Assembly: GCF_001522545.3 (NCBI RefSeq)
Contig: NC_031799.1
Coordinates: 38,340,475 to 38,404,474 of the forward strand
Direction of reading: 5' to 3'
Source of the DNA: Parus major
Taxonomy: Eukaryota; Chordata; Aves; Passeriformes; Paridae
Length of the DNA: 64,000 nucleotides
This document shows positions 47,901-59,802 of this stretch, one piece after another (the stretch's first letter is position 1; each line of letters begins with the position of its first letter). The notes below the pieces were generated by a model, which was given only the letters and a program-made list of their open reading frames with translations, did no database searches and was not told the DNA's origin. The position numbers were made by a program, and so were the translations under genes.

Positions 47901-50900
47901 TGAACATTAACTGCAGTGTAGAAAGACTTCCCTTTTTGCCAGCTTCTCCTTTACCATACTCTTCAAATCATGTTTGGTCAGAAAAACTCACCGCCTTTTT
48001 CTGTTCTCTGTATTTATTTTGATCAATCTGTCAAAACAAGTGGCAGCAATACTAGAGCTAGACTGTGCAATACTCTTTAGGTTTCTGTGAAAGATATATG
48101 TTGTATGTAAGAACTGTGGAGGAAAGGCATAATTAAGGAGAAATTATAATTGTAAATTGAACCACTTAATTTTCTCCACCCCAAACTAGCAATATAAAGT
48201 AAGAGATATTGGATTTCAAGAGCTGTGAAACTCTTCCCTCTGTTCTAGTTCACTTGTTCTTTCATCTGGAGGGAAAACTGACATGTTAGAAGGTAGCATA
48301 AGGCAGATAACTTTCATGAACAAACTGGCATCTTTCAGCATCAGGAAGTTTTAAAAAATCCAGCTATTTATCATGTTACATATTTGTTTTTTGCCTGGTT
48401 TCAGATATCAAAGCAATATGACCATACTGGTCAGGCAGATAAGTGAATTTCTAGTTGTGTCTTCCTGGTGAAGGGTTCAAAGTTTTAGGTCCCCTTTTGC
48501 ATCCTTTTCTAATCCTTTTGCCATCCCAAAAAAAATAAGATTTGGCTCCTTTGATGATCTACTTGCCTTAATAAATTTGAAATGTGGCTGACTGGACTGC
48601 ATAGAGTAACCCCAACTTTTCCTTGGTTCTGACCAGAGTGTTTTGCACAGGCTGCCTCTCTGTGACGGCTTCAGCTGAGGATTTAGGACTCCGACAGATT
48701 AGCTATATCATATTTAGCTGCAGGAGTTTTGGACATTACTATCCCCACCTGCCCATTTCTCCTTACCAGCTGTAGGTTAGTCCATTTCCTAGCCAGGACG
48801 ACAGAATGGAAATTACATCTGTATTTCAGTTCTCCCAGGTCAAGGACTCACATTTCAGTGTAAAACCTTCACTCCTGGTTTAGGCTGGCTCACCAAATTG
48901 TTACCTGTATGTTTAGATGGGCTGGGAGCCAGAAAACTGGTACAACAATTAGACGCTGCAGTACTAAATCTGCCGAAACAATTCTTGGGAACCCTAGAAA
49001 ACACCAAAATTGAAACTTCTACCTTGTGTTGTATCAATAGAGAAGTTTTTTAACCATAAAGCACTTATTTTTAATGTCTTGAAAAAAAGAAAAAGTCATA
49101 TTTACACAGGAATTCTGACTCTTTGCTTTCCTTTTGCTTTGAACTCATCAAAACCCACCTATATTTAGCTTTTACTTTGGCTATGAATGAATGCGTGAAA
49201 TCTTAAGTGGGCAAAATCTATATGCATAATTACTAAAATATTTTTGCTTATCACATGCTATATTTAATATTGATATTTGGTATATTATTTTAATATACTG
49301 AATATACAGATATTTTGTTAATTATTGCTCAACATTTTACTTTGTTCACATGTATTTATATTTTTATGACATCTAAACAAAGCTAATTTTTAACAGAGCA
49401 TATCTTGCATTTTGTTGCATTGAAGATTTAAGGTATAAAAAGAAATTGTGCTATAGAGAGAAAGATTGGGTGTTTTTTAAGATACGGAGTTTTCACAAAT
49501 ACACAAATATGATCTTCAGGGTCTCTTTTGGATTTCCTCGAAAAAGCAATACCATGCATGCTCTGGGAGTTCTGTATTATGGTATTATGAATTCTTTCTT
49601 CAAGAAATAGGTAAAATAATGTCACTATATTTCCTGGAAGTTGGGCCAAGATGCCAATTACAGCATGAATTTGGTTGCCTGTGCTTATTAGCCTATTCCT
49701 AACTAATAAGGCAACAAGCTGTTGAGTTTTGGGAACTGAACTATGTTGTGTTTACCTCTTCTACCCTGTGAGAATTTCAGAGCTAAATCTTTTAATGATG
49801 CTTCTTCTCTTTGGAGACAAATAAACGTTAAATGTTGTCAGTACCCTCCTTCACAGTTTCTCTTTCAGCTCTGTTTGAACAGCTTTTTGCTTTTACTTAT
49901 TCCCTTGATGCAAATTTTATTGAAATCTCAATTCCTTGTAAATTGGATCTCAAACTACCTTTTGAATTTTATCTAGAGGAAACATGAAGCTACTGAGAAT
50001 GACTGCTCCCCTTTCTCTTTTCACACATTCTTAGTAACTCCATAGATAATGTATTATTATTTTTCTCACTTGTGTGGCATCTTTGCTCTTCTAGCTGACA
50101 GAGATATTTATGTCTTATAGTGTGACTTGGAGGTCATTGATGCTGGACTCTGAGAATATGACAATGAACAGAATTTTAAAAGTCAGGGCTTCTTGCTGAT
50201 TTGTTGGAGAACTTAATCAGCAGAGATTCATTATGAATTTTCTGGATTTCCTTTGCTGCAGAGGTAGTCAGAGCAAGACTCAGAGTTCTGAATCCCTGGA
50301 AATCAAGGTCTTCCCAGTCAACCTTCAAAGCCTTGCTAGAATTACAGGTAGAAAATGTTAGCTTCATGGTGGCTGCTGATCCTCAGGTCACATCACTCAT
50401 TGAATGAAAGAAGCTTGGAGGCAATATACCATGGTTGCTTGTTCACACTTGGCAGCATAAAGCTACAATTAGGGAGCTATACATTTTGTGTGTGAATTTA
50501 TGATGAGTGCAGGGAAATTGCTAGGTGTGGATACAGCAGATTCCCCCTGGTGAGGGGTGGCATTAGCCAATCTGAGTGTGAAGGCCAGCACATACCTCTT
50601 CTCCGCTACAGTTCCATTCCCAAATTGACTCATGAGATGTTTCACTGTGCTCAGTCACAGATGCTTGTCCTGAGTAGGCCAGGTCTCCTTAACCCAGCAG
50701 AAGCCTCACCCAGGAGAATTCTGGAGTTCTTTGGTATTGGAGGATTGAATTAGGGTCATGTTTGCAGTTAATAATATGACTATTTTACTTAAAATTAGTA
50801 CTGAAAGGTCTTGCCTTGACTTCAGCTTCCATCTTCTATTTCTTTGTTGCTTAGACATTCCTTCTCTTGTCATGGAGCTGCTAGGAAACACTGAAGAGAA

Positions 50901-53900
50901 ACATTGCCTCATGTGCACTGACTACATTTTATCCTGTGGCTGTCGCACTGCTGGTTGAATTTGGAATTGACATGAGAGCAACCAGCAGTTCTCAACCAAC
51001 TTCAGTCAAATGCCATTTCAGGGTGGCAGAGAAGAGAAAATTAAAGTGCCTCTGAATTCCTGTCCTCAGGGCTCTTTCCCATGTTGCCAGTTACAGACCT
51101 AGTGGGCTGCTGCTGCTGCTCTCAATAACAGAAGGGCAGCTTCATGGAGCTTGGAAAGGCTATGAAAAGTGAGGCCAGGAGGTCACTTTGTCTCTTAGCT
51201 CTTGGAAATGACTGATAATTGGTCAGGAGGAAAAACTCCCATCAGCCATCAGCCCCTTCAACTTCCCCTCTTTCCTCAGCTGCCTTAAAGGTAAAGCTAC
51301 CCCATGACACTCTGCTAGCAGAGCGTCAGCTGTGGAGGCAGCTGTCTGGGTGATCTTCCATCTTTCATTGCCTTCTTGCAGAGATCTTTAGAATTTGGAG
51401 AAAATGATGGAGCACACCCTGCCCAACTCCCCAGTCAGCCTCAGTGACACAGAATAGAGGTGTAAAACAGGCCCTGTAGAAAAATGCAGCCTGAGGTTTC
51501 CAGACTGAACTTGCCACTGCCAGGACTTAAATGTCCCTTCTTTGTCCTTAGTCCTCTGACAGACCCCCATACCCTGCATTAATATCCTCCATAAATAAAT
51601 GAAAAATGCACCAAAATAATATATTAAAATATTTTGCTCTTAAGCAGCTTTATTTTGTGTTTAGAGCTTCCTAGAACCTGTGTGCCTGAGGTTGCTAGGG
51701 ATGTGCTGAATCGGTGTTTTACATTCCCTAGCAGGTGTTGCTCTCTGATGTATTCCTCCCTGGAGGAAGCAGCCTGGTGAAATTGTTCAGAACACCAAAT
51801 ATTAAGACACCAGGAGATAGAGTAGGCTCACTGTGTTGACGTGGGGCGTTAGAAACTGACATTTCCCTAAAACTGAGATTAGAATTGCTGAAGCATTTAA
51901 GGTAGTATGTCTGCATGTACTCCTCTTTGGAACCAAAAATCTTATCTTTAACTTTAGCTTTATTCTAGTCCCCAATGTGGAAGGCTTTCATTGTTTCATT
52001 TATAACTGATTTAATGCTGCTAGCGGAAAAACTGTTTCCTGCAGGCAGTATTCCCATGTATGTGTTTAATTTGGTTTACATTTTAATCAACATGTTAATC
52101 TGGAGTAATTTGGTGTATCAAAAAGCATTATTGATTACTTTTATTTCTATATGTTTCTAGTGATTAAAAAATAATTTTCTGAATCAAATCTTCCAAGTAG
52201 AATTCTCTTGTTAGGAAATATATACATGTGCAAGTCAGGAATTGCTCTGCAGCCTAGGAGGTACAGCTTGGAGAACAAAGACAGGTAGAAATTACATGCC
52301 AGACCAGAAAAACGCTCCTGAAGCCTGGCTAGAATTCAGTAGAGTTGACTAGAATACGTGCTAGAATGCCATATTTTTCCCAATTCCAATTTTGATTTTG
52401 TTTCTTGACAACATAAAAAACCCGATACTCCTCTGTTCATAAGTCCTCCAGCCTACCTGTGCACTCTTGTTGCCTGCTTGCCAGCATAAATACCAGATTC
52501 TCTGAAGGCTAGTTGAGGACTGTCAGCCAGAAGAATTTGGACTTGGATGGCAGCCTTTAAAAGTGAAGTGCCAGCATTTGCAAATAAGAAACACCTCAAA
52601 GAAAAGATACAGAGATGGAACTAGGCAGTGGAGCTGCTCAAATTTTCTGACTTGTTGAAAATGATGGCTCAAATCTATCAGTATTTGGACTAGTCAGCAC
52701 TGTATTTTTTAAGACTAGCTTGCTGGGAGAAATGTTAGTCTTATTGTCAGGACTGGCTGTGTTCCCTGGTGATTCCAGAGTATGTAAAAGCAGTGCTCAA
52801 GTTAAACTATAAATATAGCAGCTGAAGTAGTTCAAGGTATACTTATTTTCTGCATCCTTAATTTTTGTAATGATACATTAATGGAGTGGTGTCAAAATCT
52901 CTTCAGTAAAGCTGTAAGATGTGTCTGAACCTACTTTGAGATTTTCTTCAAAGAATAAAAATAATAAATAAAAATTTATTAATTTTATTTAATAAAAATA
53001 AAACCCATATAATAAGATAAAGGGATATTTTTAACTGCATCCACCAATTAAAGCAATAAAATATCCCATGGGACAATAGTATTTTGTCTGAACATAGTGA
53101 AGTGTTACATATTACTTCTAGGTATTGCTCCTCATTAACTGTAGTGGCCAAAGGTAACCAAAATTAAAATAAACAAAGCATGTACAGAGGTTGTCTTCAC
53201 CAAACACATGCTACAGAAGATTGAAATGGCTCCAAAGGGGCTTTTTATAAGTTGGAAGCACTGAAATTTGCCTGTGATTTAGGCATAAAATTTTTCAAGA
53301 ATGTGTGCACTCTGTTAGTTTGTTGATAGACTCATTCCACAGTCCTCTAGTACATATAATAGAGGGGTCATTAGTTCTGGGAAAATGGAATATTTTTCAT
53401 CACTGTAGCAGAAGTGTGTACATATCATAAATGGAGCCTGAAGGGATTTAGTTCCAGGTTATTAAGTGTTCATTTGAGATGGTGGATAATAACTGCTGTT
53501 TCTGATATTTTAGATTAGATGGCCCTTATTGCTTGTAGGGCTTATTTTCAGTGACTGTTAGTCTTATTATTACAAATACATATTTAATGGCTGAGGCAGT
53601 ATCAACAAAATCAGTAAATCCAAGTGCTATCCAAAAGCTGGAAAGTATTGTTTGATTAATTAGCACTTGATCATTAATTGAACTATAACAGAAACTCTGC
53701 TGAAATGATATCCAGTAATTAATGAGACAACATTGTTATTTGAAACTTTTTACATGTAAAAATGAACAATTGTGTCAATTTATTCACTTACTAAGATTCA
53801 TAAAAACACCAATAAAGATCTTAGAGAAAAAGTTCCCCTAAGAGAAGCTGCAGTGGAATCACCATCATGCTAGGAAAACAATAACAAAAAAAAGACATCA

Positions 53901-56900
53901 GGACAAACATAGGTAATTTTTCAAAAAGTTTTCCAGAAATAACACTGCCGACCACCCTAGTAATGTTGTGTTTTCCTTGCCTAATTAGATTCATAGCCTG
54001 CATAGTACTGCAACCTCAAACCCTCAACAAAAATAATGCAGTTGTTAAATGGAATAGCGCATCAGAGGGAGAAAAATAGCATTAGCTATAGCAAACTCTA
54101 TTTGAAAACATAATTTCCTTCTGCCTATTTGTGAAGAGACAATACAGACTAAGCTTTTGGTATCAGTATTTTACAGATTCGATTCTTTTGATTTAGGGAC
54201 CAAATCTAATAGAAGCAAGAACTTTTCAGTATTAATTCAATTTTTTGAATTGTTCCTTATGGCTGAATCATCGACATACATTGTGAAGTCACAGTTCTGA
54301 TCAAATGGCACCAATATTCATGTTAGGCGTGTACTACAGTCATAGAGGAAATCTAACTCAAAGGGACTATTTTTTTAAGGAATTGGCCAAATAAATAAAT
54401 CAAATAAAATACCATTCAGATTTGCTACTGAATTTTTTTCTGCCCCTTTGATTCTTGTCAGATGATTTTTTTATTAGTACTGTAGCTCTCCTTGATGCTG
54501 CTGCTGTTTGCTATGGAAAAAAACAGTGACCCTGATTATGAACCACTGAAGTCATGTCATTGAGTCTGAACACTGGCACTGCCTACTAGCAGTCTCTCAC
54601 GTTCCATTAGATGCTAGTAGGATATTAGTTCATTTAAGGGATGGTGTTTGAGTTACGTAGAGCTAATTATGGAGGTAGCACATGATCCCCCACTGTTAAG
54701 TCTGGCTTCCCTGGTAGTATAATACTTTTTCAGTTATTTTGTCAGCATGTCATTTTCAGACCTTGAATTTTCCCTGCTTTCTGTCTATTGTAGCTTGAAA
54801 TATGTTAAAACACTGGCCACTAAATAACACACAGATAAATACAGACATTTGAAAGAATTGGGAGTAATAAGTAGAGTTTTCAGTTGTCTGTCTTGACTGT
54901 TGAATTTTTGCATTCAGTCTTAAAAGTATAACATTATGGATAGATCCTGTTCTTGGTAAGAAATAAATAATATAGTAATGTTTAATTCACAAATGGAAAT
55001 GTTCTCAGGAAATATAAGACTTTCTAGAGATACTCTCTGGTTCATTCTTGTTTATCTAGAGATGCCTTTTTCAATTCAGGAGTATTTTTATGTGATTTAC
55101 TATTCCTTATTCACACTACGGTGCAGTTAAGTGCTGTTTATTAAGCAATGTAGAGAACAGCATCCCTCAGGACACAGGCAGTTTGTAATTAGTAGGAACA
55201 TTTGGTCTACAAAGTTGGTAATTATCCTCATATCGCTATCATTTAACTGTAGAAATGAACCATACATACTGTTTTACGGTTTCAGAAGCCAGATCTATTC
55301 TGAGTTTCATGCAGGGAGGCTCTGTTCCATCACACACAGCTCCAGTGGGTGAATTGACCGAACTGTGCTTAGTTGTGCATGCTAGCATATCTACATGGCT
55401 AATTAAATTATCATTCCTGAGCTCAGCTGAGCTCCACCTTTAGATCTATATGAAACGTATTATTGTGCTTTGATCCCATCTATATTGTTTTGGTTGGGTT
55501 ATACTCGTCTACATTAGCAGGTGACTGAACACATTATCAAGCATCTCAGTAGAACAAAGCGTCTGCTGCTGACATCCCCACATTAGACTCTGCATGGTTC
55601 AGGGGCTACATCAGACTCAATTTAATTTGGTTAGTTAGACCAAATATTCCCATTATGCAGGTGTCTCAAAACTGTCTGAAGAAACAGTGCTTGTCTCAGA
55701 TCCTTAGAGCTTAAGGTCCTTTCATGTGCTCTTGGAACGCAGCTTTTGGTCTGGTTTTGGTTCCTCAGAAAGAAATCTGGTTTTCCTGCATTAAATTGGC
55801 TCCAAACCAGTATATGGTACATGCAGACAGTCAAGGGTTTAGCTTAAAAAATGTCTCTCCTGCTCTGAATTTAAGTGCAAATTCAAGTAGAGCAGCTGAC
55901 AGGTGTTGAGTTGCTGCATCCTGCCTAAAACTGATTGTGTGAGTGCTTTACCATGGTGTCCAAATGAAGTCAGACTGCAGATTAACGTGGTTTACAGTCA
56001 CCCTTTAGACTGCCTTGATTTAAGTTGGCCAAGCTTCAACAACTGGCCACAGCTCAGAGTCAGTTTAAGAAAGCAAACTGCTGTTTCTCAGGCATTAGTC
56101 ACTGGTTCCTGGATCAGACAGCACTTAAAAAGCAACAGTGTGAATGGGTATAGATTGTGCTCACCATGTCTGCCATGCACATAAATCTGGGCATGCCAAG
56201 TGGGTGCTCTACAGCTGACATCAGTATGCCAGCTTAAGTGCATGATCTACACCTATTGCATAATATATCATAAAGTTAAAGTCCCATGACCAAAATACCA
56301 GCCACTGACCTATCCTGTACAAAATTAGTTGTTTGCTGACTTAGGCAAGTGCCAGGGCTGGTTTATGGGTTTGTGTGCTGATGAAAGACATGGTAATGTC
56401 TTGATAATCTAGGGTCAGGGTGGTACTGATTACGCAGATTATTATTCAACTCATTATATTCAATATTCATTCAGTTCATTTTCTATTAGGCAAATTAATA
56501 AACCTTAAGGAAAAAAATCTGGGCAATTAGTTTCTCTTCTCAAATAAGTAGCCCAACTTTCTTAATATAGTTACTGTAATCTAATTTTTTTTTGTACCCG
56601 TTGGAAAGATGGAGGAACTAGACACACAGGAGTTAAAAAATGCAGTATTTAGTTGAAGTGGCCTCTCCTAACAGATTTTGCTCACTGAATATCCTATTTT
56701 ATAAATGGTGGCCATGTATATGAATAAGACAGTTTTTTAAAATATAACAATTCAACTTGAACTGACTTTTGTTTGTGTGCTTTTTATTGACAGCCAGAGT
56801 AAACATTTTCAGTTATGTATGAAATGTCTTAGTTCAGGCTTGAATGACCAATTTTGCTTTATTTGCAATTTGCAAGCAGCATATGACTTCATTATTTCTA

Positions 56901-57840
56901 GTACCTGATACCTGTCAGTCTGGTTGTATGTGCAAGTAGCAGTGAAAATTGGATGAACACCTGCATCTGGGAACAGAAACACCTGATGATCAACACCGGG
57001 ATGTCAGGTTACAGCTATCAGGTAAAATGTGTGCTAGAACAGGTAACCATGACTAATGCATATGCACTTGAGCAATGCAAAAAGTGATGTTTTTTGTTAA
57101 GTGTGAGAGCATTTTGTTTTTTCATGCTTGTGATATGCACACTCTTTGCTGCATCAGAAATCCATTCACACCTGAAGTAAGTTCCATGCACTTGTGAAGG
57201 TAAACAATGCCTGCAACACTCCTTAGGTGTGTAGCTAATATGATGCCAATTGCTTGTAGTAGAAGTGATTTCACCTGTCCCTGTATGCCCTCAGAGCTCC
57301 TTACAGAAAATCTACTCCTCAGAGAGCTAAGGTAGTTTTTGGGAAGTGCTGAAATTTGTTTTTGTGAATTACATCTGCTTGTGTAGTCCTTTTCCTATCT
57401 AACATAACTTCATAAAAACCAGAAAGAGTGTCCTAAAAGTGTTTCTAATAAATAAAAACATTGACATTAAGTGTAAAAGAACAATAAATTCTTATTGAGC
57501 CAGCTTCTCTTGGATCTTCTCTTGTCATGTTGACATGGAGTAGGGATAAGCTGCACTGATGTAGGTGGCATTACAATACCATAAATCAGTGGTTAAGCTA
57601 ACAAAGCTAATAGATCTGGTTTTCAGAAGTGGAGAATCTGACACTTCTGCATTTCAATAGTCCATGTATGTGTCCTTTAGTGATGGCTACAGTAAAGCAA
57701 ACTAGTCCAATTTTTTTGCTTAAGTGGCAGCTAGCTGAGATTGTGCTTGATCTACCTCACCAAAGAAGTTTGGCTTAGTTATTTTATTTTAGGAATGATA
57801 TTCCTCAATTTAGTACTTCCACTAAAAAGAAAACCACAAG
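44933..57840. other. Intergenic, no gene recognised
   Basis: About 13 kb of mostly AT-rich DNA has no supportable exon. I noted an AT-only tract at 52951-53003 and a 16-bp perfect palindrome at 55419-55434. A few GC-richer patches (about 46650-46990 and 51040-51380) have no recognisable content. Confidence 0.5.
52951..53003. repeat. AT-rich simple sequence
   Basis: AATAAAAATAATAAATAAAA passes into a TTTATTAATTTTATTT segment and back to AATAAAAATAAAA, so adjoining halves are nearly complementary. It is low-complexity sequence with no unit regular enough to call a microsatellite. Confidence 0.8.
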
Positions 57841-58195
57841 CATCTGGTGTCAGATGAAAGACAGAGACTGTGTCTTGAGATAAGGACAATTTACTGGAAG
57901 CGGTAATGAGATAGGAAAACAATACTAATAACAAAAGTACTCAAAGAGAGGGTGATGTAAATGCAAAAATTACTGATCAATGTGCCCAACCCAAAGACAA
58001 TGAAAAATGGCTGGTGACTTCTCCACATGACTGTTCCCCACCCCAAGCTACTCCGATCTTATTCCCAAAAGCATCCTGGACTTCATAGTCCCAGAGATGG
58101 CATGGGGGGTATAGAATAACTCCCACACATGGCCATGGAGCTCTAGGTTCCAATATGTCACAGCTACTGTGAAAAGTCAACTCTGTCCTGGTCCA
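57840..58195 (-). mobile_element. Probable endogenous retrovirus solo LTR (ERVL-like, degenerate)
   Basis: Read on the minus strand, the block starts near TTTGGACCAGGACAGAGTT, has GGAGTTATTCTATACC in the middle, and ends with a T-rich TTTTGTTATTAGTATTGTTT part and AGTAAATTGTCCTTATCTCA. This layout and these phrases resemble LTRs that are common in bird genomes. There is no gag, pol or env sequence beside it, so it would be a solo LTR left by recombination. The ends are approximate, I could not define a target-site duplication, and the family name is from memory. Confidence 0.6.
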
Positions 58196-59669
58196 AACTA
58201 TGATACTGAGTTACAGAAAGAACTTTTTTAGAGAGTAAATGGAAATAAGTGGATGCAGAAGAGAAACACCAGTCTTGCAGGGCAAAAGCAGCTACAACTT
58301 TATTATTTTTTCAGTATTGCTTTTCTAATGGAAAATGGCCACTGAATGAAACAATTACATGTTTTTTTGTGTCAGTTTTTATGAAAAGAAATGGATCCCT
58401 TCAGTTTTCAATAACAGAACAACATTTTATAAGTTTTTATTCGTTTTAATCCTTCGTGGAATAACAACATTTTTGTGACAGCTTATTTTTTTCTGTGTCA
58501 GATTTTCACTTCGTAAAAGTGAGAACATTCAGTAAAACTTTGTGTTTTCATTAAATATTGTTTTAAATGGATAAAAAAAGCATTTCTGTGAGGTCAAAAC
58601 GGTTTAATATTTCTTCTGTTTTGAAATATATCAAATGTATTCCTATCTACTTCTTCAGTATAAATATAGATTCAAAGTAAATTTCTGTCTTTAGCTAGAG
58701 AAAAACAGCTCCTTAGACTTATGAGTCTTCTCTTGTGTACCAAAGATTATTTGAAGAGAAAACAAATAAGTGCTTTAATCCAAAAGATTAGTATTTAGAT
58801 ACACAGACATATAGGTAAATAGGGAACACTGCTATTACTCTGTGTTTTGTTTCACCTAACCCAAGAGAAGATGCAGGAATTGTTTGGATTAGTGCATGTC
58901 AGGTATGGCAAGTGATACTTTGCAAAGCATTTCTGTGCTGTTATGATTCACTGCTTTCTACTTCAAACTCTCACGCTAGCTTGCTCTTACTACTCTGATG
59001 TTTGTCAGACTGGCTCATAATAAAGACTACTGGCTCAGTAGCCTTTTTTTTACATAGCCCAAGAAAGTCAAAGCAAATTTTTCTGTTGATTTAATTATTA
59101 AGATCTGCAAATTTTCTTATATACTGATCAGAAAAGTTCTTTTTTTTTTTTCCCTCATTCCATTAAAGAATTTGTTTCTCCTCCTGGCCAGCTAATCAGG
59201 CTGATCAGGCTAATCCTTATTTCCCTCTGCTGTGGCTCATCAAGACAGACAGTACATCTTACGTCTGCATTAAGACAGACTCTGTGAGCTGTGTAAATGG
59301 AAATGTGCGATTTTGCATGCAGCTCTCTGAATGTATTATTCCTATTAAGCAAGCCAACCTCTTTCCTAGCTGTGAGTTGTTGTCAGTTGGAAATGCAGTT
59401 ACATAAGAAAATCCTGGTACATCACAGTAATAATGTATCATGAAAAATTAGAGTTGTCTGCTTCTCATCTATTCCTTTGTGCTTATTTTCCCCCTGTGGC
59501 ATTATTCTTGCACTGAATTTTAATAGTACTTTAATAGTAGCTCTAATAAATAGTTTGGAAAATGGGCAGAATCTGATCTTTTGGTTGTTCAGCAGTGTAA
59601 CTGCTGGTTTACAGGCACATGCAGAAGGTCAGAATTGGGCCCAGGGCTTGCTGTGTCTGCACAGTAACT
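58196..59669. other. 3' flank and probable 3' UTR of the FAM240B-like gene
   Basis: The part just below 59670 should hold the 3' UTR. ATTAAA-type signals on the minus strand are at 59530-59535 and 59518-59523. The rest is AT-rich with a T run at about 59139-59150. I see nothing else. Confidence 0.45.
59530..59535 (-). terminator. FAM240B: Candidate poly(A) signal (ATTAAA) for the FAM240B-like gene
   Basis: ATTAAA on the minus strand lies about 135 nt after the stop codon, with a second ATTAAA 12 nt further on at 59518-59523. There is no canonical AATAAA in the first 200 nt downstream, and no transcript evidence is available. Confidence 0.3.
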
Positions 59670-59802
59670 TTAAGCAACAGTTTTATCTGGTGAGGGAAGA
59701 GCCTCGATAGAGAGTGGCGTCATTTGTTCTTCCTGTGTTTTCATGTGTGCCTGGACCTGCCTTACTCGACCTTCCAGCCGCAGAGTCCATTCCTGGCGAA
59801 GT
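59670..59802 (-). CDS. FAM240B: FAM240B-like terminal coding exon
   Basis: The acceptor CTCTCTTTGCAG has a strong pyrimidine tract. The exon completes the Lys codon, encodes LRQEWTLRLEGRVRQVQAHM and then KTQEEQMTPLSIEALPSPDK before TVA and a TAA stop. The LRxEWxxRLExR core is the family landmark. The tail after it is likely lineage-specific. Confidence 0.8.
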
